From contig CAIQNQ010000102.1 in the NCBI GenBank assembly GCA_903873165.1, positions 1 to 32,109 on the forward strand: a stretch of DNA of 32,109 nt, given 5' to 3'. The notes beneath the pieces are model-generated. The model saw only the letters and a program-made list of their open reading frames with translations. It was not told where the DNA came from and did not search any database. Position numbers and translations under genes: made by a program. The stretch is from an uncultured Methylococcaceae bacterium (lineage in GTDB: Bacteria > Pseudomonadota > Gammaproteobacteria > Methylococcales > Methylomonadaceae). Every line of letters begins with the position of its first letter. The first letter of the stretch is position 1. Below are positions 8,072 through 16,817 of this stretch, one piece after another.

Positions 8072-9520
8072 CTAGGGAGTAAGACCTTGCCCTATAACAA
8101 TGACTTTAAGAGCGTTTGTTCCACCTTGAACACCCGTTAAATCACCCTTAGTGATAATAAACTTATCTCCATCTTTCGCTTTGTGCCATCTTCTAAGTTT
8201 TGCAACTATTTCACGATTGACTTCAGCATGATCCTCTTTACCATTCAATTCAAAGTACATGGGAAATACGCCGCGAAATAATGTTACTTTGCCTAAAGTT
8301 TTTTCTTGGCTGCTAAACGCGAAAATTGGGATACCAGAGCTAATTCTAGACATCCATAAAGGCGTTGAACCTGATTCAGTTAAGCTAACAATACCTTTAA
8401 TTTTAGTATGATTAGCCATGTACATTGCTGACATTGCAACCGCTTCATCTACACGTTCAAACTGTATAGTAATACGATGATCAGATTCGCGCACAATCGC
8501 TTGTTTTTCTGCTTCTAAACAAATACGATCCATCGCTTCAACTGCTTTAATAGGATAATTACCTGAAGCAGTTTCTGCAGAAAGCATAATTGCATCAGTT
8601 CCATCATAAACAGCATTAGCTACGTCAAATACTTCAGCTCGGGTTGGAATCGGATTTTCAATCATTGATTCCATCATTTGCGTGGCAGTGATAGCTAGGC
8701 GATTAAGTTCTCTAGCCCGTTTAATTAATAGCTTTTGCACAGCCGGAAGATTTGCATCGCCAATTTCCACACCTAAATCACCACGCGCAACCATCACTGC
8801 ATCAGATGCTAAGATAATTTCATCCATTACCTCAGGAACAATCGCTTCAGCACGCTCTACTTTAGAAACAATTCCTGCATAGCAACCCTCTGCCTCTAAC
8901 AAACGCCTCGCTTCATGTAAATCTTCAGCACAACGAGGAAAAGAGATAGCCACATAATCACAATTCATTAGAGCAACTGTTTTAATATCTTCTTTATCCT
9001 TATCAGTTAATGCCGCTGCAGAAAGCCCACCCCCTAATAAATTGATACCTTTATTATTAGATAATGCTCCACCCACAATAACTGTACAATTTACACGCAT
9101 ATCAATAACATTGATAACGTCAAGCACTATACGTCCATCATCCAATAATAATCGACTACCAGGTACTACCTCTAATGCCAAAGGCTCATAGGTAATACCT
9201 ACTTGCGTGTTATCACCTAACAAAGGGTCAAAGTTAATATCTAAAGCAAAATCCTGGCCTTCTTCTAAAAATACTTTTGTATCCTTAAATCGCGCAATAC
9301 GAATTTTAGGACCTTGTAAATCAGCAAGAATCCCTACTCTTCTACCCGTTTTTTTACTCAATTCACGGATTAAATTTGCTCTATCAATATGATCTTGAGC
9401 TGAACCATGAGAAAAGTTCATTCGGACTACATCAATACCCGCTTTAAATAAGCCTTCTAGCACACCCGGTTTATCTGTCGCAGGGCCGAGTGTGGCTAAA
9501 ATTTTGGTTCTTCTTAACAT
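8072..9520 (-). CDS. pykA: Pyruvate kinase (PykA type)
   Basis: Converts phosphoenolpyruvate and ADP to pyruvate and ATP, the last glycolytic step. It starts MLRRTKILATLGPATDKPG and contains VRMNFSHGS (nucleotide/PEP-binding Arg and Asn), ADLQGPKIRI, and the active-site lysine in SKVERAEAI. The metal-binding MVARGDLGVEIG, TQMMESM and the NAVYDGTDAIMLSAETA stretch follow. GGALSNNKGINLLGGGLS and CGEDL-like PRCAEDLHEARRL match the PykA (type II, AMP/sugar-phosphate responsive) branch rather than PykF. At 482 aa it is a normal length. It begins 12 bp after gap on the same strand, so the two form a lower-glycolysis operon without pgk. The isozyme class is from sequence resemblance only. Confidence 0.95.
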   Translation of the reverse strand: MLRRTKILATLGPATDKPGVLEGLFKAGIDVVRMNFSHGSAQDHIDRANLIRELSKKTGRRVGILADLQGPKIRIARFKDTKVFLEEGQDFALDINFDPLLGDNTQVGITYEPLALEVVPGSRLLLDDGRIVLDVINVIDMRVNCTVIVGGALSNNKGINLLGGGLSAAALTDKDKEDIKTVALMNCDYVAISFPRCAEDLHEARRLLEAEGCYAGIVSKVERAEAIVPEVMDEIILASDAVMVARGDLGVEIGDANLPAVQKLLIKRARELNRLAITATQMMESMIENPIPTRAEVFDVANAVYDGTDAIMLSAETASGNYPIKAVEAMDRICLEAEKQAIVRESDHRITIQFERVDEAVAMSAMYMANHTKIKGIVSLTESGSTPLWMSRISSGIPIFAFSSQEKTLGKVTLFRGVFPMYFELNGKEDHAEVNREIVAKLRRWHKAKDGDKFIITKGDLTGVQGGTNALKVIVIGQGLTP

Positions 9521-9532
9521 GAATTAAATCCG

Positions 9533-10546
9533 TTATTTTGCGTTAAATAAAGCAATAGTAGTATCTAACATACGGTTTGAAAAACCCCATTCATTATCAT
9601 ACCAAGAAAGGACTTTTACTAAACGACCACCTAAAACCTTAGTTAATGGTGATTCATAAATAGAGGAAGCTGGATTGTGATTAAAGTCAACAGAAACCAA
9701 AGGTCTTTCGTTGATATCTAAAATACCTTTTAAAGCACCATTAGAAGCAGTTGTTAAAATTTCATCAATTTCAGCTTTAGTCGTGTCTCTAGCAGCTTGG
9801 AAAGTTAAATCTACAACAGAAACATTAATAGTTGGAACACGCATTGCGAATCCATCTAACTTACCAGCAAGTTCTGGTAATACTAAACCAACTGCAGCCG
9901 CTGCTCCTGTTTTGGTAGGAATCATAGATTGTGTAGCAGAACGCGCACGACGTAAATCGCTATGATAAACATCAGTTAACACTTGATCATTTGTGTAAGA
10001 ATGGATAGTAGTCATTAAACCACTTTCAATACCGATACTATCGTTCAAAGGTTTAACGATAGGTGCTAAACAGTTTGTAGTACATGAAGCGTTTGAAATA
10101 ACCGTATCAGTAGCTTTTAAAGTGTCATGGTTAACACCAAAAACGATAGTTCCATCAACATCATCACCACCTGGAGCAGAGATGATAACCTTTTTAGCGC
10201 CCGCTGCAATATGCGCAGATGCTTTAGCTTTGCTAGTAAAGAAACCAGTACATTCATGTACAACTTCGATACCTAATTCTGCCCAAGGTAATTTAGATGG
10301 ATCTCTTTCTGAGAATACTCTGATTTTATCACCATTGATAACGATATAATCACCATCAACAGCTACCTCAAATGGAAATTTACCATGCACAGAATCATAT
10401 TGTGTTAAGTGAGCATTAGTGTTGCTGTCACCTAAGTCATTAATTGCAACTATTTGAATTTCGTTAGTGCGGCCAGACTCGTATAAGGCACGAACGATAT
10501 TACGTCCAATACGACCATAACCATTGATTGCAACTTTAATTGGCAT
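9533..10546 (-). CDS. gap: Glyceraldehyde-3-phosphate dehydrogenase, type I
   Basis: Oxidises and phosphorylates glyceraldehyde 3-phosphate to 1,3-bisphosphoglycerate with NAD+. I use the ATG at 10546 ([21 protein letters not shown]), which has a TGGAG Shine-Dalgarno 9 nt upstream. The frame is open 36 codons further but that part is not protein-like for the family. Features are the Rossmann motif NGYGRIGR, Asp37 in AINDLGD (favouring NAD), the catalytic Cys155 in [12 protein letters not shown], the active-site His in TIHSYTNDQ, and C-terminal [14 protein letters not shown]. At 337 aa it is normal. The possible alternative, erythrose-4-phosphate dehydrogenase, is disfavoured by the standard [15 protein letters not shown] segment. 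It is the first gene of gap-pykA. Confidence 0.95.
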   Translation of the reverse strand: MPIKVAINGYGRIGRNIVRALYESGRTNEIQIVAINDLGDSNTNAHLTQYDSVHGKFPFEVAVDGDYIVINGDKIRVFSERDPSKLPWAELGIEVVHECTGFFTSKAKASAHIAAGAKKVIISAPGGDDVDGTIVFGVNHDTLKATDTVISNASCTTNCLAPIVKPLNDSIGIESGLMTTIHSYTNDQVLTDVYHSDLRRARSATQSMIPTKTGAAAAVGLVLPELAGKLDGFAMRVPTINVSVVDLTFQAARDTTKAEIDEILTTASNGALKGILDINERPLVSVDFNHNPASSIYESPLTKVLGGRLVKVLSWYDNEWGFSNRMLDTTIALFNAK

Positions 10547-10856
10547 AGATAATCTCCAGAGTGATGTCTTAAAAATATAAAAACGAATGATTTGAAACTT
10601 TTCCAGACTAACTATACCAAAATAGTAGGCGATTAGTCTATGGATGATGGTCATGCAGCGTAAATCAGCATCACAATTCTATTTTTAAACCAATTTCTGG
10701 TCAAAAACTTGACCTAAATTTAGTTTTATATGCCTTCTATACGCATTTTAATTTTAAATTATTTAGATTTAACGTTAACCAGTATAATTAGCGAATTTTG
10801 TGGGATATTAAACATCACACAGGAAACATCACTTATAAAACCCTCACGAGATTATT
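10547..10856. other. Divergent intergenic region gap / ychF
   Basis: About 310 bp between divergently transcribed genes. Besides the candidate gap promoter it holds a TATAAT at 10783-10788 facing ychF, without a convincing -35. No gene or strong hairpin was seen. Confidence 0.45.
10611..10640 (-). promoter_or_regulatory. Candidate promoter of gap-pykA
   Basis: On the minus strand TAGACT, 18 bp, TATAGT. The -10 matches 5 of 6 consensus positions and the -35 matches 4 of 6. It would give a leader of roughly 60 nt before the chosen gap start, and supports that start over the longer open frame. Confidence 0.4.
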
Positions 10857-11948
10857 ATGGCGCTGTATTGTGGAATTGTCGGCTTACCCAATGTTGGTAA
10901 GTCAACCCTATTTAATGCATTAACGAAAGCAAAAATTGCTGCTGAAAATTATCCATTTTGTACAATTGATCCTAATGTTGGTGTAGTGCCAGTGCCGGAC
11001 TTACGTATGGATAAATTAGCTGAAATTGTAAAACCAGAACGGATACTTCCAACAACCATCGAATTTGTTGATATTGCCGGCTTAGTCGCTGGTGCTTCAA
11101 AAGGCGAAGGCTTAGGTAATAAATTTTTAGCTAATATTCGTGAAACCGATGCGATCGCACATGTTGTGCGTTGTTTTCAAGATGACAATGTTGTGCATGT
11201 TGCTGGTAAAGTTGATCCATTATCTGATATTGAAACCATAAACACAGAACTGGCACTTGCTGACATGGCTTCAGTAGAGAAAGCCTTACTGAGGTCTAGT
11301 AAAATTGCCCGTACTGGTAATAAAGACGAACTTGCAAAAAAGACAGTACTTGAGCAAGTCTTAAAACAATTAGAAGCAGGTCATCCAGCTCGTACATTAC
11401 CTCTCTCAGAAGAGGATAAAGCTTTAATCAAAGATCTATGCTTAATGACGCTTAAACCCACAATGTACATCGCTAATGTGCAAGATGATGGCTTTGATAA
11501 CAATCCTCTTTTAGAAGCTGTCCAAACTCTTGCAAAAATGGAGGGAGCAACTGTTGTGCCTATTTGTGCAGCAATCGAAGCTGAAATTGCTCAACTTGAC
11601 GAAGAAGAAAAAAAGGAATTTTTAGACGATTTGGGTTTAGAAGAACCTGGGTTAAATCGAGTTGTTAGAGCGGGCTATGCACTTTTAAATTTAGCGACAT
11701 ATTTTACAGCCGGTGTAAAAGAAGTGAGAGCTTGGACTATACCCATTGGGGCAACGGCTCCTCAAGCAGCTGGGGTTATCCACACTGACTTTGAAAAAGG
11801 CTTTATCCGAGCAGAAGTTATTTCTTATGAAGATTATATCGCCAACAAAGGTGAACAAGGCGCGAAGGATGCTGGAAAATGGCGCTTAGAAGGGAAAGAA
11901 TACATTGTTAAAGATGGAGATGTTGTACATTTTAGGTTCAATGTTTGA
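10857..11948 (+). CDS. ychF: Redox-regulated ATPase/GTPase YchF
   Basis: A universally conserved Obg-family P-loop NTPase that binds ribosomes and, in characterised members, prefers ATP. It has G1 GLPNVGKST (residues 9-17), [22 protein letters not shown] as switch II/G3, the helical insertion domain around residues 125-200, and a C-terminal TGS domain ([30 protein letters not shown]). At 363 aa it equals the E. coli protein. The start [12 protein letters not shown] is the family start. Its stop codon is overlapped by the -35 of a strong promoter for the downstream tRNA. In E. coli ychF is next to pth, but pth is not seen here. Confidence 0.95.
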   Translation: MALYCGIVGLPNVGKSTLFNALTKAKIAAENYPFCTIDPNVGVVPVPDLRMDKLAEIVKPERILPTTIEFVDIAGLVAGASKGEGLGNKFLANIRETDAIAHVVRCFQDDNVVHVAGKVDPLSDIETINTELALADMASVEKALLRSSKIARTGNKDELAKKTVLEQVLKQLEAGHPARTLPLSEEDKALIKDLCLMTLKPTMYIANVQDDGFDNNPLLEAVQTLAKMEGATVVPICAAIEAEIAQLDEEEKKEFLDDLGLEEPGLNRVVRAGYALLNLATYFTAGVKEVRAWTIPIGATAPQAAGVIHTDFEKGFIRAEVISYEDYIANKGEQGAKDAGKWRLEGKEYIVKDGDVVHFRFNV

Positions 11949-11973
11949 CAAATTAATATTGTCTAACTATAAT
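11945..11973 (+). promoter_or_regulatory. Full-consensus sigma-70 promoter for the tRNA
   Basis: TTGACA, exactly 17 bp, TATAAT: every core position is consensus. The -35 overlaps the TGA stop of ychF (11946-11948). Transcription would start near 11980, about 20 nt before the mature tRNA 5' end at 12003. Confidence 0.85.
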
Positions 11974-12002
11974 TCCATCTCTTAATAGATACTAGTTAGC
12001 AA

Positions 12003-12079
12003 GGCGATATAGCTCAGTTGGTTAGAGCACGGGATTCATAACCCCGGGGTCGGTGGTTCAAATCCACCTATCGCCACCA
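12003..12079 (+). tRNA. tRNA with CAU anticodon, probably elongator tRNA-Met
   Basis: A complete 77-nt cloverleaf with encoded CCA. The acceptor is GGCGATA/TATCGCC (7 bp), the D stem GCTC/GAGC, the T stem GGTGG/CCACC with loop TTCAAAT, and the anticodon loop TTCATAA, giving CAU. The acceptor pairs fully at 1-72, so it is not the initiator. Elongator Met is most likely. A tRNA-Ile whose C34 is modified to lysidine by TilS cannot be excluded from sequence alone. The anticodon stem CGGGA/CCCCG has an A-C mismatch at 31-39 next to the loop. Confidence 0.92.
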
Positions 12080-12085
12080 AAAACT

Positions 12086-12119
12086 AAAGGCTTTTGCGTT
12101 TACGCCAGAGCCTTTTTTT
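12086..12119 (+). terminator. Intrinsic terminator after the tRNA
   Basis: Outer stem AAAGGCT/AGCCTTT with an inner GCGT/ACGC stem, followed directly by a run of seven T. It begins 7 nt after the tRNA 3' end. Confidence 0.88.
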
Positions 12120-12253
12120 ATGCTTTAGGTATAAATCAACGTACTTAACGTATTAAACCACCTTTAAATATACTCCTTCTTGACAATATTGTTGTTTTAT
12201 ATATGCACAATACTTGATTAGTGGACAAACCGCCCATAGAATATCAATATTAT

Positions 12254-12281
12254 TTGACAATACCCAAACTAGCGATTTAAT
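12254..12281 (+). promoter_or_regulatory. Candidate promoter of the TsaC/Sua5 gene
   Basis: TTGACA (perfect -35), 16 bp, TTTAAT (5 of 6). It lies about 80 nt before the ATG at 12364, in the otherwise featureless 12120-12363 spacer. A second TTGACA at 12180 has no good -10. Confidence 0.45.
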
Positions 12282-12363
12282 TTACCTGTGTCACTTTGTT
12301 CATCTCTAAGTCTGCACATTAACATGCGTGTTAATACAGCAAGACTAATTTCAAACGTATAAT

Positions 12364-13368
12364 ATGAAACCTATTTTTGCTGATAACACTACTATTGAAC
12401 GAGCTACTACCCTACTCAGACAAGGAAAACTGGTGGCTTTTCCTACTGAAACGGTTTATGGGCTTGGGGCTGATGCTTCGAATCCAGAAGCTGTATTGCA
12501 AATATTTAATGTTAAAGGCAGACCAACACACCATCCATTAATTGTCCATATTGGAAATGCTAATCAACTTAAATTTTGGGCTCAAAAAATACCTGAAGAC
12601 GCAAAAAAATTAGCATCAGCTTTCTGGCCTGGCCCACTGACATTAATACTTAATAAAAAAGCACATGTTCCCTTTGCGGTAACAGGTGGACAAAACACTA
12701 TTGGCTTAAGAGTCCCAGACCATCCTGTTGCATTAGCATTACTCAATAAATTTGAAGGTGGTATTGCGGCGCCCTCGGCCAACATTTATTCCAGAATCAG
12801 CCCGACTCAAGCATCTCACGTTGAAGAAGAGCTGGGGGATAACGTTGATATGATTTTGGATGGGGGCGCATGTAGGTTCGGTGTAGAATCAACTATAATT
12901 GATCTAACAGATCCCACACCAAAACTATTAAGACCAGGTCATATTAGCATAGCGGAAATTGAAGCCGTTCTTGGAATAGAATTAATCGTTGTTACACCAA
13001 ACTTTAACGAGCGGAAGCCTTCTGAAAATCGTGCATCTGGTATGATGCCGACGCATTATGCTCCTACAACACCCGCTGCCTTATGTGAACATGATAAATT
13101 AGAAGCCATATTAAATAATTTGCGTAATCAAAACAAACGAATTGGCCTACTATCTTATCAATTTAACCCACCAGAAAACAGATTTATGCATATGTTATGC
13201 ATGCCTGAACAGGCTGAAAGTTATGCGCAAATCCTATACGCTTGTTTACGAGATTTAGATAGTAGAAATTTGGATATCATACTTATAGAACAGACACCTG
13301 AAACTGAGGCTTGGCGAGCAATCAATGATAGGATCAGAAAAGCAACAGCCGCGTTAAACGACAAATAA
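12364..13368 (+). CDS. L-threonylcarbamoyladenylate synthase, long Sua5 type
   Basis: Makes threonylcarbamoyl-AMP from threonine, bicarbonate and ATP, the first step of t6A37 modification of ANN-decoding tRNAs in the cytoplasm. The YrdC-like domain spans about residues 10-190, with LVAFPTETVYGLGADA, VKGRPTHHPLIVHI, WPGPLTLIL, GLRVPDHP, SANIYSRISPT and VESTIIDLTDPTPKLLRPG. A C-terminal Sua5 domain follows from about 235 (SGMMPTHYAPTTPAA at the linker). At 334 aa it is the long Sua5/YwlC architecture, not the short E. coli TsaC (about 190 aa). It stands alone with its own promoter and terminator. Its position 0.3 kb after a CAU tRNA, itself a likely t6A substrate, is probably coincidence. Confidence 0.93.
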   Translation: MKPIFADNTTIERATTLLRQGKLVAFPTETVYGLGADASNPEAVLQIFNVKGRPTHHPLIVHIGNANQLKFWAQKIPEDAKKLASAFWPGPLTLILNKKAHVPFAVTGGQNTIGLRVPDHPVALALLNKFEGGIAAPSANIYSRISPTQASHVEEELGDNVDMILDGGACRFGVESTIIDLTDPTPKLLRPGHISIAEIEAVLGIELIVVTPNFNERKPSENRASGMMPTHYAPTTPAALCEHDKLEAILNNLRNQNKRIGLLSYQFNPPENRFMHMLCMPEQAESYAQILYACLRDLDSRNLDIILIEQTPETEAWRAINDRIRKATAALNDK

Positions 13369-13391
13369 TCAATAAACTTACGATAACTTTT

Positions 13392-13445
13392 GATAAAAGC
13401 CTTGTTAAAAATTTTAACTTAATAAAATTAAAAACAAGGCTTATC
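13392..13445. terminator. Terminator between convergent Sua5 gene and dsbC
   Basis: GATAA plus GCCTTGTT pairs with AACAAGGC plus TTATC. This gives 13 bp interrupted by a two-base bulge, with a 26-nt AT-rich loop. It is placed between two converging genes and could act for both. Confidence 0.65.
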
Positions 13446-13473
13446 AGATTATTATTTAATTAAAGATAAACTT

Positions 13474-14202
13474 TTATTTAGCTGATTTTTCTTGAGCCAA
13501 AGTAGCAAATAATTGTTTAGCAGGCAAATAACCTGGATAAATAGCACCACTCTCAGAAATGATAGAAGGCGTTCCATTTAAACCAAAATCATTCACTAAC
13601 TGCATGTGCTCATCAATGGGATTAACACAAGTCTTAACAGGTAATGCTTGATCTTTCTTAGCCGCAGTTAATGCAGCATTCCTGTCTTCTGAACACCACA
13701 CAGACACTGCTTTATTATAAGATTCAGAGTCTTTTCCAGCTCTAGGAAAGAATAAGTATTGAATAGTAATTCCCTCAGCTAAATACTGGTCTATTTCTGA
13801 ATGTAACTTCCGACAGTAACCACAATCTATATCTGTAAATATTGAAACCGTATATTTACTAATTTTAGGCTTAAATGTGATCATTTTTGCCTGACCCAAT
13901 TTGCTAATTGCTAATTGACGCGCACCATTTAATTTTTCTTTAGTTAAATCTTTACTCGTAGCAACATCAATCAATTGCCCAGGCAATAAATATTTACCAT
14001 TTTCTGAAACATAATATATGTTTAAACCCACCACCACCTCATATAAGCCTTTAATTTCTGAAGGTTTAATTGAGTCAATTTTCATTGTAGGCATAGATGT
14101 AGTTAATGCTTGTCTTATAGCAACTTCATCAGCACTTACCTCACTCATCATACACATTGCGCTAAGCAAGAAAACACCTGCTGACTTAATAACATTTTTC
14201 AT
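13474..14202 (-). CDS. dsbC: Thiol:disulfide interchange/isomerase DsbC
   Basis: A periplasmic disulfide isomerase kept reduced by DsbD. The signal peptide MKNVIKSAGVFLLSAMCMMSEVSADE has a likely cleavage after VSA. An N-terminal dimerisation domain of about 60 residues follows (IRQALTTSMPTMKIDSIKPSEIKGLYEV, typical of DsbC/G), then a linker helix. The thioredoxin fold has the DCGYCRKLH active site (CGYC, DsbC-like) and a cis-proline in NGTPSI. A second Cys pair is in WCSEDRN and KTCVNP, as in E. coli DsbC. The length of 242 aa is normal. It is on the same strand as and 69 bp downstream of rseP, so it could be read from the long upstream cluster. dsbD, its electron donor, lies 8 kb away. Confidence 0.94.
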   Translation of the reverse strand: MKNVIKSAGVFLLSAMCMMSEVSADEVAIRQALTTSMPTMKIDSIKPSEIKGLYEVVVGLNIYYVSENGKYLLPGQLIDVATSKDLTKEKLNGARQLAISKLGQAKMITFKPKISKYTVSIFTDIDCGYCRKLHSEIDQYLAEGITIQYLFFPRAGKDSESYNKAVSVWCSEDRNAALTAAKKDQALPVKTCVNPIDEHMQLVNDFGLNGTPSIISESGAIYPGYLPAKQLFATLAQEKSAK

Positions 14203-14271
14203 AGAATTCTCGTAATTTAATAAACAATTGGTGATAAATTAAGCCGCATTAAAATAGGTAAGTTATATTTC

Positions 14272-15633
14272 TCACTGAAATAAACGCTGAACATCCATGA
14301 ACATTGCTACGGTCATTAATAAGAATAGCAAAGCCATACCGACCTGCTGAAAATAAATTTGTATTTTTTGTGGAACTGGTTTTCCTGTTAAACCTTCTAT
14401 AGCAAAAAAAGTTAAATGACCACCATCCAATACCGGCACTGGTAACAAGTTAAGCACACCTAAACTAACACTAACTAGTGCCATAAACTTTAAAAATGCA
14501 GTCACTCCCATGCTAGCCGATTGACCCGCATATTGAGCAATACTAATAGGTCCACTTAAATTCTTAACTGAGGCTTTACCAACAAACATATTGCCCAACA
14601 TCTTCAATGTTGACAATGAGTAATCTGTAGTCGTCTTAATTGCGACAGGAATTGCATCTAACGGTGATAATGCGTATTCAACTTGCATTGATTTTTGAAT
14701 TTCTTCAGGGACAAAGACCGATGCGCCAATTTTACCCTCAACATCCTCACCTACTTGCTCTTTTTTAGGGGTGATTTTTATCGGCAAATGCACACCACCT
14801 CGATCAATAAGCAAATTAATCGTTATTTCTGGATGCTTTTTCACCACTCCAACCCATTGCATCCAGTCTTTTATTTCCACACCATCGGCATTGAGAATCA
14901 AATCATCTTTAAGCAAACCAGCAGCTAGAGCAGCACTATCCGGCAACACATTGCCAATAATAGGCTTTAACGTTGGAGACCATAATTTAAGCCCTAAATC
15001 TTGATACAACACTTCCGGACTTTTGATATCAGCTTCAGTCAAAGACAATAACTTTACAGTTGAAATACCATCAATCTGTTTCACTGTTACTTTAATTTCT
15101 TTATTACCATCTAAAGCACCAGCAACTATAGTACTTAAAGCTTCTGACCAAATCGGAGTTGCTTTATCATTTATTGATAATATTTCGTCCCCCTCTAGCA
15201 AACCGGCTTTATAGGCAAGGGTATCAGGCTTTATTTCACCCAAGATCGGCTTTATTCCGGACTCGCCTATGACTAGAACACTCCAAAAAAGTAATGTTGC
15301 AAGTATTAAATTAAAAATTGGCCCAGCCGCCACTATTGCTACTCTAGCCAACACAGATTGACGATTAAAAGAAAAAGGTAAATCTGCCTCGCTGACTTCC
15401 CCTTCTCTTTCATCAACCATTTTGACATATCCACCCAAAGGAATAGCGGAGATTACATATTCAGTTGTCTGAGGATTTGCTTGATAAGACCATAACACTT
15501 TACCAAAACCAACCGAAAAACGAATTACTTTTACACCTACTTTACGAGCCACCCAGTAATGTCCAAATTCATGGAACGAAACTAATACGCCAATGACGAC
15601 AATAAAATAAAAGAGTGTATGTAAAAAATCCAT
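14272..15633 (-). CDS. rseP: Site-2 protease RseP
   Basis: An inner-membrane zinc metalloprotease that cuts the anti-sigma factor RseA within the membrane during the envelope stress response. The N-terminal helix carries the zinc motif HEFGHYWVARK (HExxH), followed by KVIRFSVGFGKVL and the conserved IPLGGYVKM. Two periplasmic PDZ domains are centred near residues 125-190 and 205-285 (second with VLPDSAALAAGLLKDD). The C-terminal membrane part has NLLPVPVLDGGH, whose Asp is the third zinc ligand. At 453 aa it is normal (E. coli 450). Its ATG shares one base with the dxr stop (TAATG), so the two are coupled. In E. coli bamA follows, but here dsbC does. Confidence 0.95.
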   Translation of the reverse strand: MDFLHTLFYFIVVIGVLVSFHEFGHYWVARKVGVKVIRFSVGFGKVLWSYQANPQTTEYVISAIPLGGYVKMVDEREGEVSEADLPFSFNRQSVLARVAIVAAGPIFNLILATLLFWSVLVIGESGIKPILGEIKPDTLAYKAGLLEGDEILSINDKATPIWSEALSTIVAGALDGNKEIKVTVKQIDGISTVKLLSLTEADIKSPEVLYQDLGLKLWSPTLKPIIGNVLPDSAALAAGLLKDDLILNADGVEIKDWMQWVGVVKKHPEITINLLIDRGGVHLPIKITPKKEQVGEDVEGKIGASVFVPEEIQKSMQVEYALSPLDAIPVAIKTTTDYSLSTLKMLGNMFVGKASVKNLSGPISIAQYAGQSASMGVTAFLKFMALVSVSLGVLNLLPVPVLDGGHLTFFAIEGLTGKPVPQKIQIYFQQVGMALLFLLMTVAMFMDVQRLFQ

Positions 15634-16817
15634 TAAGTGGTCAACTCTGAAATCAATTGATTTGCAACTTCCCTAGCACTTTGATCTGTTTCCAAAATTA
15701 TTTCAATTGAACTGGCAGGACTAACCGTAAATTTATCCATAGTACCTTCAATTATTAACGGAATATCAGTAAAGCGAATTTGCTCATTTAAAAACGCCTC
15801 AACTGCAATTTCATTGGCTGCATTTAATACAGTTGGAATAATTCCACCTAAATCAATGGCTTTATAAGCTAATCTTAAACAAGGAAATCGTTCTAAATTA
15901 GGCTCTTCAAAATCCATTCTACAGACATCAAAAATATTTAATGGTTCAACTCCTGATTCAAAACGCTCAGGCCACGCCATCGAATAGGCAATTGGCACAC
16001 GCATATCTGGATTACCCATTTGCGCTAAGACTGTACCATCGACATAATCAACCATACTATGAATGATACTTTGAGGATGAATAACAACCTGAATTTGATC
16101 TGGATTCATAGCAAACAAAATACAGGCCTCTATCATCTCTAAGCCTTTATTCATCATGGTAGCTGAATCCACAGAAATCTTCTTACCCATATCCCAATTG
16201 GGATGCGCTACTGCTTGTGCGGGTGTTACATTGACTAATTGATCTAAAGGCATCTGACGGAATGGACCACCCGAAGCCGTCAATAAAATACGTCTAGCTT
16301 CTTTTGCTTGCATCCCTGACTGATAGCCAGCTGGCATACATTGAAAAATAGCGTTATGTTCGCTATCAATCGGCAATAACTGCGCACCCGCTTCTGCAAC
16401 CGCATTCATAAAGATATCACCCGACATTACCAAGGCTTCTTTATTAGCTAATAGAATTATTTTTCCTGCTTTTGCTGCTGCCAAAGTAGGAAGTAACCCA
16501 GCCGCACCCACAATGGCTGCCATAACAGAATCTACGTTTTGTAACGTCGCAACATACTCTAAAGACTCTGCCCCAGACAATACTTTAATATCTGAAATAT
16601 TAGTATCTTTGAGCTTTTCTGAAAAAACGTGTGCACTTATCTCATTAACCACTACCACAAATTCAGGATGATGCACTAAGCACTGTTCAAATAACAAATC
16701 AATATTCTTATTTGCAGTTAAAGCGATGACTTTATATAAATCATTATGTCTTGCAGCCACATCTAAAGTACTAACACCTATAGACCCAGTGGCGCCTAAT
16801 ACGCACAAGCCTTTCAT
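15633..16817 (-). CDS. dxr: 1-deoxy-D-xylulose 5-phosphate reductoisomerase
   Basis: Converts DXP to MEP with NADPH, the second step of the MEP pathway. The N-terminal Rossmann motif is LGATGSIGVSTLDV. LLANKEALVMSGD is the conserved central motif, and PIDSEHNAIFQCM carries the metal-binding Asp/Glu. SVDSATMMNKGLEMIEA includes the substrate-binding Ser/Asn/Lys and the last metal Glu, with the flexible loop around HPNWDMG. At 394 aa it is normal. It overlaps cdsA by 4 nt upstream and rseP by 1 nt downstream. Together with the dxs-ispA locus it covers the entry of the isoprenoid pathway. Confidence 0.96.
   Translation of the reverse strand: MKGLCVLGATGSIGVSTLDVAARHNDLYKVIALTANKNIDLLFEQCLVHHPEFVVVVNEISAHVFSEKLKDTNISDIKVLSGAESLEYVATLQNVDSVMAAIVGAAGLLPTLAAAKAGKIILLANKEALVMSGDIFMNAVAEAGAQLLPIDSEHNAIFQCMPAGYQSGMQAKEARRILLTASGGPFRQMPLDQLVNVTPAQAVAHPNWDMGKKISVDSATMMNKGLEMIEACILFAMNPDQIQVVIHPQSIIHSMVDYVDGTVLAQMGNPDMRVPIAYSMAWPERFESGVEPLNIFDVCRMDFEEPNLERFPCLRLAYKAIDLGGIIPTVLNAANEIAVEAFLNEQIRFTDIPLIIEGTMDKFTVSPASSIEIILETDQSAREVANQLISELTT

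Noticed and set aside
10547-10654. 36-codon N-terminal extension of gap
   Set aside because: The family starts at [15 protein letters not shown], which has a good Shine-Dalgarno. A candidate promoter also lies inside the extension.
12180-12208. TTGACA at 12180 as a second promoter upstream of the Sua5 gene
   Set aside because: No acceptable -10 hexamer at 16-18 bp. The TTGACA at 12254 with TTTAAT is better.
14018-15214. Several 60-80 codon plus-strand frames opposite dsbC and rseP
   Set aside because: They are antisense shadows of strongly recognised genes, without start signals.
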